From positions 12,827,742-12,891,741 of the forward strand of contig NC_135565.1 of assembly GCF_964340395.1 (NCBI RefSeq): a stretch of 64,000 nt of DNA. Direction: 5' to 3'. The DNA comes from Glandiceps talaboti. Taxonomy: Eukaryota > Hemichordata > Enteropneusta > Spengelidae. Every line of letters begins with the position of its first letter. Position 1 is the stretch's first letter. This document shows, one piece after another, positions 13,501 through 26,300 of this stretch. The notes beneath the pieces are model-generated. The model did not search any database. It was given only the letters and a program-made list of their open reading frames with translations, and was not told the origin of the DNA. A program made the position numbers and the translations under genes.

Positions 13501-16500
13501 ACATATTTCATGATTTATGAGGGGGGGGGGGGGGTTAGATTCACATTCACTTGTGAGCTAATATTCTATTCAAGGATGGTAATGATATGAACTAATGGCA
13601 TTATTATTATTACAATTATTTCAAAATCCCATTCAAAAACAATACAGATTTTTAAGTGCAAATACTTTCATGATATTTTTTAAATATTCCTAATAATATT
13701 AGCTCACAAGTGACTGTGGTCTCATTTCATAAATTTCTGACAGTGTCTACAACAGAGTGAATACTGTCTTGTGCTATGCTATCATGTCAGATAGCTATAG
13801 TCAGATTAGACATACCAATGCATGGTAGTAAGATTTAACTCATACATACAGACACACACACAGAGTTAGTACCATGAAGGTCATATGTGGACCGACATGT
13901 GTTGAGATATAAGTCAAGTTATTCCTGGTATGCTAGACTACTGGTAGAACTTAGAAGTGATAAGTAAACTGACCCAATCGTATGATACTTTGCGCAGACA
14001 TGTATGTCTACCATGTTTCTGTGCTACCGTAAAAATGAACAAGATATTCAGAATTGTGTTATGGAGTATACATGTATGACCCAAGTTATCGTCATGTCAA
14101 TTTCATTGCACCGTTAATGATGTCATCACATACATACAATTATAATGTCGTGGTACAAGTTAAAAATATCAGTGCATTAAAGGTGTGATTTATGATGTGT
14201 GCTAGTACATCATGTAAGCCTTGGTTTAGTGTCATCAGAGCTTAGAAAGTGTCTAGCTGTATGTTGTCTCAGGCATGATGGCATATTGTTGCAAGTCTCA
14301 GGTAAGCCTTTGCTAATTTCAGGCATAGCTTTATACATGTACATACAAGTTTCAGAACTACATGTACACGTAGCTAGGCTTAGGCAAGGCTAGGCTAATC
14401 TTAGCAGTGCTGAATTCATAGAGGGTCTAGCTACATGTATCCTCTACTGGCATAACTTGATGTAAATAATGCAGTCTCAGGCAAAGTAGGACAAATCTCA
14501 GACAAGGCTACATGTATATGTTGAGTCTAACTTAGGCAAGCCTTGGCTAGTCTCATCATACAGGGATCATAGCTACATGTAGTCACAGGCATAGCATGGC
14601 AAGTATCAGATAAACCTTTGCTCAGGGCTTGGCTGGGCAAAGGCTGGCCTAGTCTCAGGCAAAACTTGACAATGTGTAAAATTCCAGGCAAGTCTGGGCT
14701 ACATGTATGTGTACAAGTAGTCTCGGGCTAGGCTGGGCAAGTCTTGGACATGCTACATGACATCGTACATTTTGTACATGTACGCAAATCTTCAGTAAGG
14801 ATTAACCAGCATGGGCTAGTCTTGGACAAACTTGTGATGTAGTTTCAATAATGCCTAGAGACAAGTCTCAAATGTGTGTCTCATGCAGGTAATCTGCATT
14901 TGAATCCATGGACAAAGCCAATCATCATTATCATCATCACCATCATCATCACCATCATCGCCATTGTCATCATCATCATCATCATCATCATCATCGTCGT
15001 CATTGTATCATTATACATATGTTGTAGGTCGATGACCTGTTCATAGTTCCAATGAATGTGTCAATACTATTGAATCTGCAACTGTCCGAAATCTGGGTCA
15101 AAATCTGGATGACTTTGTTGTAAACTTATTAAACAGCTGTAATGGATCTAAATGTAACTAAGATAACATTTAGATTATCTGGTATAGCTTCTCAAAGTAC
15201 TTAACTCTGCATGTATATCATTCCAACAGTCACTTCAGTCACAAAATGGTTGAAATATTTGCACTGTTGTTGAATAACCCACAACTTGGTACAGTAATTA
15301 CCACCATAATGAAATCATTAGTGGTTGCTATCCAAACTACAATATCTTACATGTATATTACTCTGTAAATGTACTGTACTAATGTCCAGGAGTTATCGCC
15401 ATAGCAATGGATATCACCATGACAACAGTGACATCATAGAGAAAACACTTGTATGTGGAGGAATTTCATATTGTTTGTTTGTAGTTGAGAGTTAATCCTT
15501 TGGGGTTTAGTATTGGATAATATTCATCTTGGTGGTTTTATTTTTAGCAAAATTTTCACGATACATACTTTGGAATATAGGCTAAGTAAAGGCATGTGTG
15601 ATAAAACACGACTTCCAGGGGAATTTCTGAATGTTGTACCAACATAGAGTAGGAAAGGGCAAAGGTCAGGTATATCATAGCTGTCATGCTTCCAGTCTTT
15701 GCGAAGCATGTTGGAGAAACTACAAAATGGAGTTGACAAAATATTAATACATTTCAGAAAAACTTGGCTTTCATATGTTCAACTTCATGTACAAATGTAG
15801 CTATACAGTACTGTACAAGATACATGTACATACATGCATGTATCAAAAATTGCTTTCGTAATCTGTTTTCATCGTGATCTGTGATTTTGCTTTACTGTCT
15901 CACAAACTGACAAATAATTACATGTACATGTATGGCCCTGTAATTTAGTCACACCCCAATAGCAGTTATCATCATGCCTGTGTGTAGATATTTACATAAT
16001 ATTCATTATATGTAAATGATGTCACTTTTGTACTCATCTCAATAAGTGTTCATTTACATAATGACTTCATTTGAATATAGTGAATTAGACTGATGTATGT
16101 TATCACTCCCCATTGTGACCAATCAGTTTGAGTGCATTTTTGAAAAGTTCAGTTTGAACGTGTAAAATGTACAATTTCCAAACAATATTGTTTGCCGCTG
16201 CTAGCAATACAAGTGGTTTGTGAGAGAGTGAAGCTAAAAAAACACCAATTGCTATTCAGGTTTGTGCTTCCCTGGATATACATACCAAACAATCATTGAA
16301 CTTTTACATAAATAATGGCTGTTAAAGTGACTTTTATGGATGTATAATTGTGTTGTACATTTACTATGTGGTAGATCTATCTTTGCTGTTTTTATATTTC
16401 ACCCAAAGTCACCCACAGCGAAATAATACATGTAAAAGCATTCTTCTCTTTTGTAATAGTATACATGTCTATTTTCTGAATTTTCAAATATAAAAAGCAA

Positions 16501-17345
16501 AAAAACCCCCACGCTATTGTGTCATGATAGTCACTAAGAATTTTCATTTGTTTGTTACATTTTAGACAAATGGTCACTCGCCGACGTGTAACCATGACAA
16601 CTATGAAGAAAAGATTGAGAGACTGGAAGGAGATAAAGAATCGTTGACACTACAAAACAGCGTGTTAACGGAACAAGTGGAGGCTCAAACTAGTAGACTC
16701 AATGAACTACAACAAAATGTAGATGAACTACAAGAACATATAGCGAAGACTGAACAAATGTTACAACAGGTAATTTATATAATGACTTAAGTGTACCTGA
16801 ATATGACCACCTAGGTGAGTGAGTTAAAGTCATGAATCACAGCATTCCTACCTGGGGTGGGTAAGCAAATTACAATCCCAAAAGTACAACTTGACCACCT
16901 AGGTGAGTGAGTTAAAGTCATGAATCACAGCATTCCTACCTGGGGTAGGTAATCAAATTACAATCCCCAAAGTACAACTTGACCACCTAGGTGAGTGAGT
17001 TAAAGTCGTGAATCACAGCATTCCTACCTGGGATGAGTAAGCAAATTACAATCCCCAAAGTACAACTTGACCACCTAGGTGAGTCAGTTTAAATCCTGTG
17101 TTTTATCACTTTGTTTTTCTTTGATTAACATCTGAATGCATGTATAAGTACCTCACAGGTGTATACATGATAAAATCCAACTTTGCAAACATTTTGGTAA
17201 GGTTCTGCTAGGGCCACAGTTAAGTTTGTTCTTTGATAATTCAAACATTTTTTTTACCCAAGGTACATTTTTTTGTACATGTAGTCAGTTATAATTTGAA
17301 CATATTAGTCATTGTTAGGTCCAGTGTGCATGCGTTTCTGCATGC

Positions 17346-17378
<33 letters not shown>

Positions 17379-20300
17379 CGTGCGTGCATGTGTCATCACC
17401 TGTATCTCAGACATGCGTGGGCCGCCATATTATATGTATAATTTATACAAGATTCACTTTATTCACACTGTTAACCCTAATCTCATTTTAATAAAATAAA
17501 TTTATGAGGAAATGAATTTTAATCTTGTTTTTCTTTACCAGGAAATTACAACAAAGTCAAAGTTAGAAATGGAGAAACTTGACCTCATGGCTGAACTATC
17601 AGATTTAAAAATTAAACTAGCAAGTGCTGACAAAGATCCTGAAGAAAGACTTAAAGAAACTATGGTGAGTGTTCATGTGAAGTTTGTCAAGTTCATCAAT
17701 ATTTATAATTTAACAGCTGGTGGAATATTATTGCTACGTGATTAGACTTTGATTAGTGCACAACTCAACTATCTTCATTTTTAATGGCATGGTGACACTA
17801 AAGACATCGTCTGACAAAGTGAGATAGATTTGAAAACCATGAAGAATTTGAGTCCACATTTTGACCTATGCCTCAGTAAAGTGAAATGCTGAAAGTGTTT
17901 TTCCAAGTGAGAGTTTTGGGTAATTAATAGTCTCATGAATTTACTTAAGAAATAAACATAGCCCAGAGCACAATAGAATATACCGTTACCATTGTACTAT
18001 ATTCCACTTTTCCGTTAGCTAGTCTGGGGCAGGTAGTTATGAGACCAAATTTGTTGTCGCCTAAAGTATCCTGACATCCTGACTCTTACTAGTCTGGTAC
18101 CAAGACCTCAACTCTGTGCTTCAAAGGTTGCCGAACGAAAGCAAGAAGATGACAGTACCATTGGTGGGCAAGGCCTCAGCAGTGCTAGTCTACGATAGTT
18201 CCTATACAATACATAACTCGTATCGTATAGGAACTAGACTACAACAGTGCTTTTGGTGCTATGCAACCTGTGTACCAGAATTGTCTGAGGATCTATCTAT
18301 CTCCATGAACTAATGAACTAGACTCCTTCCTGCCAGTGCTAGTATTTACCAACATCAAAGTTTTTCATGTCTGGTTAAATAGGGTTGGTGTTAATTATAT
18401 CACTTCACTTTCAGAATGAAGTTGCTGACCATAAAATTCAAATCAGAGAGAAAGACGACGAGATTGAAAAACTTAGAAATGAAATCATTATTTTAAGAAA
18501 AGTGAAAGAAGCTTCAGCTGCCCTGGGAAAAGGTAATTTATATAAGAACTATTTATATCTACTGTAAAATCAGGTATTTCTGTTGACGTGTACAATAACA
18601 GCCACAGGAGTTTAAATCAATGTACAAGGCTGTGATTTATCAATATGATAATGATATGGTGTTCCTTGACAGAGGCTGCTGCTGTCACATGGTATATTAC
18701 ATAACGTTAGTACTATTGATATATCCATTGTGCAGCAAATTTTCACAAAAATGAAAACCTGAGTTCTTGTATCACTGTCAAGGGTTCTAATTATTTACAA
18801 ATAATGTTTCACCTGTTCTCGTTGACAGACTTTGTCAAACTTTATGTTTGCTGTCTTTACTGCTGGGCAGTTTTGTTGTCACTTACATTTGTCCTACTGC
18901 AATCAAAGTTGAAATTTGCATGTATGTGTTTGTGCTACTCCTTTGGAAATGAGAAGATATGTATAAAAATCCATTGATAAGTTCAAAAGTCAAATGTGCC
19001 TAAAAGGTCAAAGGTCATGTTACATTTTGGGTCTAGTATATGTACAAACCCCAGTACATTTTGAAGTCAAATGTACATAAAAACACACTCAACATAGGTT
19101 CAGTTATATTCTTAACATTTTTTTTAATTTCTATACTTTCATTATTTTGGTTTTCTGTTCCAGCTAGTGACATTTTGTGAAGTTGTGATATTGCCCTTGC
19201 TATACATAGCACAGTGTGTTTTGATTCACTCTCACTACTTTCTTGCTGTGTTGCTATGCTTCTGTGTTAATTTCAATATCTTATTGTTTGTTTGTGTGTT
19301 CATGTCTTTGTGTTTCTTTGCTACAGAACAAATAATTTTCTTGCAAGTAAAATTAAGAGACAAATGTAAGCTATACAGCATGTAGTGTTTGCACACAAAG
19401 CATGTAGTTGGACCACTGGATAGTTGTACAGTGTCTTGTAGGTCCCCCACCCAACATGTCCATCATATAGGAAGATAGATATGACCATGTGTGCCCCTAT
19501 TCCACCCATATACACTTTGATTCATGTTGGCAATAGATTCTCTCACATTCATGCTGGCTTTGTTATATTGTCTGCTAATATGTCACTTTGACCATTGCTA
19601 TAATGTATGTACTGAGGCCCAGCCCCCTTGTAAGGTGAGCTCTTATTGGTTACTTCAGACTAACCACGCAATGCTAAAACCAGCTGTCAGTGCTACTGGT
19701 TCAGCTTTGAGTGGTTAGTTTAAAGTAACCAATAAGGGGTCACCTTACAAGGGGCTTCTAAGTATATGGCAAATGGTCAATGTGATAATATTAACAGACA
19801 ATTTAGCAAAGCTAGTGAGAGAGTTTATGTTTGATAAGAACATTTCTCCTCTTTAGACACTAGTCACTACACATAGTAGATGTGAATAGAATATGACCAT
19901 GATTAGTTTGTGCTTGAGCATTTTTTCGTAGCTGTTTTCATCCACTGCCATGTCAAATGATGAGCTAGTCTAACAAGTTTGACTACTTTGCATAATTTGC
20001 ATATTTATGACTTGATTTGCATAAGCCACTTCTTCAAGAATGAGCCTATTGCAAAAGCAGCTATACACACATGAAGCTCAAAGAAAAAAAGCTTGCCTGG
20101 TATTGTAATACCACACTTCACTGCACGTCTGCCACTTTATCGGCTTTGGGGAAACACAGCTAGATTCATAAAAGGTTTAGGTAAAACAAGTGAATATATT
20201 TTTGCATATCAATGAACTGATTTGCATATTTGCCTCAATTTACTGAAGTGACTGTTTAGTAGTTATTGAATAGAAATATTTTGAATTGGGCCAGTGGAAG

Positions 20301-23300
20301 TTCAGTGAATGATTTAGGAAAGTTGACAAATATAGTCACCACACATAGTCACCATGTCTGTCTTGTACAACCTTAACTTTGTAAAGTTTGTGAAATACAT
20401 TTTTAAGTTGTTGAACTTGTTGGACTAGACTAATACATTATACGCAAACACTACAGTACACAGTGTAAAACTTCTTTTTTATATACACATACAGAAATCA
20501 CTTTTTCACCAAGGCTATTCATTGTGCGTGGTTCCTGCTGAAGATTACCCAGTAGATGTTTAACCTTCTCACTAATATATTTCCTACAATAATGGCATAT
20601 GTCTTGACCCTACCATCCAGACATATTTACATTTACTTCCCTGTGTGACATGACATTTGTTATTGAAGAGATGAGAACAATAACTCTGCTACTGTTAATC
20701 TCTGTACAGACATTTCCATGTTCCTTCTTCCCTATTTGACATGACATTTCTTGTCTATAAGTTGATGAAGAGGTGACAACAATAACTCTACTTCTGTTAA
20801 TCACTGTACAGATTCAGAGGCTTCCAAGCTGAAAGAGGCTGTAGAGTCACTGATGATTGCCAATAACGAAAAGGTATGTTAAATTATACAACTTAACATT
20901 GCCATGGTAATTGACTCTTTTTGATGGCATTTACGGCAAATATTGGAGGTAATTTTACGCGTGGTTTCACTAATAAATGGATGACAAAAATGTGAAGGTA
21001 GAGACCTGATAGAAATAAAAGACTACAAGTATATTAACTTGATTGTATTTGCTAACATGACATTAATTGGTATACTGTCTGATCAAACCATAGACTGCAG
21101 CAAGATCACTTATGAAAAGTTTGTCTTTTAAAAACAAAGGAATTTGAAACACAACCACTGAGGGCAGTACATGGTTTGTGTACTCAATTGCAGCTATTGG
21201 GCGAGTTCAGGATAAAAATGGTTTGCCATCCATGAGCTAAAATGTCCACGTTGCTGGCACTATACTGTACCAGCTCTCGTAGTAGACAAGACTTAGCACA
21301 GTTACAGAGCACCCAGATGGACATTTTAGCTAACGAATCGCAAAACACTGTTATCCTGAATTTGCCCATCGTCGTGGTCGTTGTCATCATCACCATCATC
21401 ATCATCATCATCATCATAAGCAGCAGCATCATCATCTTAAAAAAAAAGAAACTTGAAATTGTACCACTGAGGGCGCTAAATGGTTCATGTAGTGTTGTTG
21501 GCACCATAGTCCTAAGTGTCATTTACTTGATATGTTAACAGGATATAAGAATTGAAGAGCTGAGACTGTCACTAAACAGATACAAGAAAGTACATGAAAT
21601 GGTCATTCACGCACAAGGCAAGAAAGGTAAGTTGTAGTCCAGAACTGATATCTATCCTAGGGATTGGTGGGGGGGGGGGGGGGGGGGGGGGGATTACAAA
21701 TTTGTGAAAGTTTGATTGACTCAGAAGTCAGAAGGTGTTCCATTCGGTAATAAAGTCCACAGACAACATGATAATGTTTGTATGAATAGAAGACTGTATG
21801 CACTACTTAACAGATACTAAAAATTCTACCCGGACTGTACCATAAAACTGTTTTGCTTTTGAAATTTGTCAATTTGATATTAAAATGAAAGGGTAAGCAA
21901 GTCACTATGTGTTTCCATTGTTTAAATGATAAAAATATTATTTCAAATGTGATGAAGATGATGTAAGACAAAAACTGATCTCAAAAGCAACATACCCTCA
22001 TGCAGTGTGTCAAAGGTCACTTACTTGAATTTAGTATGTGTACATTGAACTTTAGATGGTAAGAAACTTGGCAATGAACGTGTTTTCAAGTTCAAATAAT
22101 TTGACATGAAAATCTGTGTTGAATAAATGTATACATGTGTTCATTTCACCCCAACACACTCAACCCTCCACCACTATTTTGAATGGAATGACCCAGTTTA
22201 CCTCACAGTGATTATAATGCAATGTTATACATGATACATGTGTATGTATGGGTATGCTACACCACCACAAATCCACACTATTGACATTTTGACCTATGAC
22301 CCCAGTCAGTGAAAGGTCATGACCTCATCCTTACACTTCATGTAACATGCCTGTTGTTGACATATATACACTCACACATCTTGCATCTCATTAAAGTTCA
22401 CTACATGCATTATGAGTAAACTGATGGACCAATCAATTTTTGATCCAAAATCAAGTTTCAAATATGGAAGTCCTCCAGAACAAGACAGAATTTTGTCTTA
22501 TTTCATATATCTAAATGGCAGAGTTTTACATGATGCTGAGGCCTTGCCAACAGACACAACCGTTCACACATTCAGTATCTGGTAAACTTGATATTATTAA
22601 AACCCTCTCTGTACATAAAATCTGGTACTGAATTGTACAAATCAGAACAACTCAGACATATTATGCATCAAGGTTGCCGATTGGCTTATAAGCAGATATG
22701 ATTCATCTTCCAGCCAATCAGATTATGTCTCTCTACCCAGTGGCATCCATATTTGGACTATTCTTGACACTGATTGGTTGGTCATAAGTTGACAAGATTT
22801 ACATTACTGTTCCTCCTCACTTGATAGCGTTAACTTGGCATACTGTACTCTAGAATTTCTTGTATTTTTTTTTGTCTACAATTACTGTTTCCTCACCAGC
22901 ATGGTGTTGTGGCTTCCCTTCCCTTTTTGTCATTTTGTCATTTTTTTTCCAATGATGTGGTATTTTGTTTGTCGTGTATCCTCGGCTATCTTAAAATATC
23001 CATCACCTTATAATAAAAGACAAATGGTTTGTGTGCGTTAAAATTATAAATTAAAAGAAAAAAATGTATTTTTTTTAGTTGCCAGCAAGTGAGGGATAGC
23101 TGATACTAAATTTTGTACATTACATGAAATCGTATAAAGTTTCTTTGTAACCCGGGCCAAGGAAGAATAAAAAAGATAACAAAAACGAAATATTGTGATG
23201 TAATGTTTCTTCATGAAACGTCTCTGAGTTATAGATACATCTCTAAAACCTCAATTTTGCTGATCCTATGAGTATGGTCAGAATTAGTCAGACTGTTGTG

Positions 23301-26300
23301 TTGGTCATTTTTTGTTATAATTTGCTAGAAAACCCATAATTATATTGTTAGAGTACATATAGTTGTTTTTGTCAAAAATATGTTGAGTTCTTGTTTCAAA
23401 TTTCATTATTGAAAATTGATATAGGCTTTTGTTCTGTTGATAGACAAGTAAAAACCATGTGACACACACAACTTTGTTTAATAATTATTTTAAGTTTCTG
23501 TTTCTGAACTTAATGCGAAAGTCTTTTTTTTTAGAAGTATGTGTACAAAAATGCCACTGCAAAGTGCATGTTCCTTAGGAAATGTAATTTAATGTTATCG
23601 ATAACATAAAGAGAAATTGTTAGAAAGGGGAAAAATAGAAAGGAAAGGAAGCCCAAAGTAGGAATGCATGTCTTAGACTGTATTGAAATCAACTAAATAT
23701 TGGCATGATTCTTAGAATTCAAAATACTTACAAATAGTAAACCCATTTCCACAACTAATGTACTAACATGAGTGTACTAACTCCAATTTATCAATCGTGT
23801 CCATTGTTGTGTTTTAACTTTGCCTGTAGTTTTGACCCATCCACCCATTGCCATAAGTTTATAAAAAGTCAACAAAATGCAGCTATGCAGGCTGTCATAG
23901 AAGTCTTTACGTTCTCTTTTTTTCTCTCTTTTTGTGTGTTTGTGTGTCATTTTTTTGTTTTTTCTTCCTTTCTGCTGAGGCCAAGTTCGCTGCAAGAGGA
24001 GGCATAGTAATGGTGACTCCCTGTCATCATCACCTAATAATAAATCAGGCATGGTTGCGTATAGATTTTGTTTCCATATGCATTATTCAAGATGTGTATT
24101 TACTTTTTTATTCTTTTGAGGGTTTTTTTTCCGACAATCTATTTCACAGGAAAAAGGGTGTATTACATTCTTAGTCAAGGCTACTACATTAACAAGATTT
24201 TTATTTGTAAACGGTGTGATCTCCAAGTATTGCATTAGATCTTGCATATTATAAAGTAGTGTCCTTACATTGTTGTGAAATCACCAGGCTTCTTTACAGC
24301 AGTGGTAGAACCCCCCCCCCCCTCCCCTCCACAACTATCAGAAAATAGACCTGTTGCCAGTTCCACATTGCCAGTTCCACAATGCATCATGTGCCTTCCC
24401 ATCATGCAATGCAACATATGCTGAATACACAGGGTGTCTGTACATGCTACTCGGGGCAGCGATTGACACCTGACTGTACCCTGGATTTATGAGAAAAAAA
24501 CTGTTTCCATAATTGATGGTGTTTATTCTTTGGTTTATATAATCTAGTTTAGTAGTAAGTGTACAGAAACATGACAAAAATTGATATTTTCAAATGAAAA
24601 TTCAGCTGTGTTGAATATTTAAGACCTAAATCCTTCACAACTTGAATAATGCATATTTCTTGTAGAATTTAGAGATGCCTGTATTCAAATGAAAATATAT
24701 CAACTGTATGGCTTGAGTGTTTTGCTGTCCATGGCATGTATCATGACACATGCATACCGGTAGTTTGTGTTACAATATTTGCCTTGCAATGTTATGAACA
24801 TAGTATAGCTGTACATGTTCAATGCCTGCTAACTCAGACAGTAGCAAGTTTGTTACTAAACTATGTATTTAATAATTGTAGACTTAATTTTCAAATTGCA
24901 AGTCAGGATATACATGTACCCCAATCTGCCCAGACTCTTACTTTAGATAGGACCTCTCTGAGTAAATCATGTATATAATCATACAACCACCAAATTGCCA
25001 CACTACTACCATAATACATACATTCAACCAGGAATAAGAAAAACTAGAAACCAACATTGTCAACATTACACAAGACTAAGTGCAGCTAGTGACTTACATA
25101 GATTCAGTTTTTTTGTAAGGAGATTAAGACACTGGGATGAACTACCCGATATCATCATAGAATTGCCGACACCACAGCAATTCAAGGAGGCCATCAAAAC
25201 AAACAAACTAACTTGTTTGTATCATACTATTACAGATATAGATAGTAGAATATAGATGTATGTTTTGTTGGTTAAGCACCCACAAAGATGAATAAGCTTT
25301 GACGAGATTTAATTTAGAAGTAGAAATGTGAGTTAGGAAGGTTTTCAAGCTATATTGTATATATAAACATGGCTCACTGCTGGTAGTATATGTCTGTGAA
25401 ACGTTCCTCAAACTTTCATCAAATTCATGGGCGTTGTGCAAGAACATATACCAAACAGTCCCTAGTTACACAATGTATACGTGGTACATGTCCCAGTATA
25501 CAAACTCCAAGGTTGATTTGTCATGCATGTGCTGTCTAATATTAATAACAATTTTTACTTCTCTAACAGTTGGTAGACCAGTTAGACATCATTGGAATCC
25601 AGTAGTAAATGACATTGGAATATATACCATGTAGTATTTCATATCTGGGCAAGTCGTGGACCCCTTGGACCAGTATTAGCATGAAACTATGTTCTTGAAC
25701 ACAAAACGATATAAATGTTAAAAAAAAGGATATTGTCTGAAATTGTATTCTCACACAAATTTGTTAATTCTACTAAGCACATTGGTGGTGACTTGCATGG
25801 GTTGTACAGCACAGTCAAGCATTTCAAAAAATTTAGCTTTCTGCTTTCGATCTGTATCTTGGTTGATGATCCTCATCAGAATTACAAATTCCATAGTTTA
25901 AGCTGACCACTAGGTGGTGCTATAATCAGCCAATTGTACATGTTATGTTGAGCAGTTCAATACCCCCAGCTCTGTTGATCTTGGGATTTTAGTGTCTGAT
26001 GTTGATATCCTTCTTGATCTTTTGACCCAGACACATTGGAAGTCTAATGCTAAAGTACTTTGAGCTGCTTGTGCATTATAACACATGTAAATCATTTGAT
26101 GTACCAAGCTGATGTACATTTTTGGTCGGCTTGATGTTAGTAGTAGTACATGTGTTAGTTAAAATGCCATTTGAAATGAAACTTGGCTGGGATAAAGTAA
26201 AAATGAAAACATTACAAGGTCCGCTGTTCCCGATAACCTGCCCATTTCTGAAATATCTCATAGTTTTGTTGTATAGACAGATACTAAATATACAAACAAA

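Larger units (their letters stand above)
2351..16565 (+). other. Liprin-beta intron 2 (14.2 kb)
   Basis: I see no coding exon. It holds several MITE copies (GTGACCTAAGG hairpins at 3.3-3.9 kb, a 9-bp TSD element at 4.3 kb, a TIR element at 7.5 kb, foldbacks at 10.9 and 12.4 kb), degenerate tandem repeats (5.96-6.54, 8.38-8.86 and 14.2-14.85 kb), a G run at 13,521-13,534 and a CAT-type trinucleotide run at 14.93 kb. As the largest intron near the 5' end it may hold alternative promoters, but none is visible to me. Confidence 0.7.

Noticed and set aside
18177-18248. Inverted AGTTCCTATAC ... GTATAGGAACT resembling the arms of the yeast FRT recombinase site
   Set aside because: The spacer is 17 rather than 8 bases and outer arms diverge; no recombinase gene. 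Treated as a small chance or MITE hairpin in intron 4.
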